This document shows, one piece after another, positions 32,079 through 32,199 of a stretch of 32,199 nucleotides of DNA. Position 1 is the stretch's first letter. Every line of letters starts with the position of its first letter. Location of the stretch: the NCBI GenBank assembly GCA_031284225.1, contig JAITAH010000371.1, forward strand, positions 1 to 32,199, read 5' to 3'. This DNA comes from Dysgonamonadaceae bacterium (GTDB lineage: Bacteria; Bacteroidota; Bacteroidia; Bacteroidales; Azobacteroidaceae). A program made the position numbers and the translations under genes. Below the pieces are notes generated by a model. It worked only from the letters and a program-made list of their open reading frames with translations, did not search any database and was not told the DNA's origin.

Positions 32079-32199
32079 GAACTGGCCGCCAGTTTCCGCG
32101 AAAAAGGTCGCGAATTGGAACTGCAACTGGAATCAGACCAAATCATATGGGAAAAAGAATTGCAACAAAAGCGCCAAATTGTGGACGGCGATACGGTGG
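32079..32199 (+). pseudogene. clpC: Continuation of the clpC frame after the TAA (middle domain), runs off the window
   Basis: Forty codons stay open in the clpC frame, reading ELAASFREKGRELELQLES and then a Trp-Glu-Lys-rich stretch ending KRQIVDGDTV. This is the UVR-like/middle-domain sequence that in ClpC follows an aromatic residue, here replaced by the stop codon. No start codon or ribosome site is seen for an independent gene. Whether the second AAA+ module follows lies outside the window. Confidence 0.7.

Noticed and set aside
1..32199. CRISPR array, prophage, transposase or integrase genes
   Set aside because: No regularly spaced direct repeats and no phage, transposase or recombinase proteins are seen on either strand; only short non-coding repeats occur.

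Overview
The window looks like the chromosome of a Bacteroidales-type Bacteroidota. It has a SusC/SusD pair with large carbohydrate-degrading genes, many copies of the Bacteroidota -7 promoter box TAnnTTTG, almost no Shine-Dalgarno sequences, cytochrome bd genes preceded by a DUF4492 gene, and a ClpC-type ATPase. I cannot name a genus from the sequence alone.

Layout. Bases 1-14313 are all on the minus strand. In transcription order they hold a GH95 enzyme and a GH35-like enzyme (one operon); a membrane-spanning regulator with a LamG-like and kelch-like periplasmic part and a SARP-type winged helix inside the cell; an exported protein of unknown function; a GH92 alpha-mannosidase-like lipoprotein; and a SusC/SusD pair, with SusD running off the left edge. 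From a divergent promoter region at 14314-14608, five plus-strand genes follow: a GH43-neutral ceramidase-like fusion, a right-handed beta-helix protein, a GH71/99-like protein, a tandem alpha/beta hydrolase whose second domain has lost its nucleophile, and a GH43-GH95 fusion. Together, 1-24360 reads as one large polysaccharide (or glycoconjugate) utilization locus. No hybrid two-component sensor or ECF sigma/anti-sigma pair is visible, so the LamG/kelch-SARP protein is the best candidate regulator. The enzymes suggest a glycan with L-fucose or L-galactose, mannose and arabinose/xylose-type sugars, possibly with a lipid or acyl part; the true substrate cannot be read from the sequence.

From 24361 the content is housekeeping. 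A 147-base nested inverted repeat that looks like a MITE is followed by a DUF4492 gene-cydA-cydB (cytochrome bd oxidase), a convergent PAP2 phosphatase, a divergent diacylglycerol/undecaprenol kinase, tRNA-Pro(UGG), ruvA, a convergent Gfo/Idh/MocA oxidoreductase, and clpC. The clpC frame is interrupted by an in-frame TAA at 32076-32078, with recognisable ClpC sequence continuing in the same frame to the window edge.

Most notable: the single-protein transmembrane SARP regulator with an almost leaderless promoter; two paralogous GH43 modules fused to unrelated partners at the same point; the half-dead tandem hydrolase; the clpC nonsense codon; and a dispersed repeat that supplies the stop codon of the GH92 gene.
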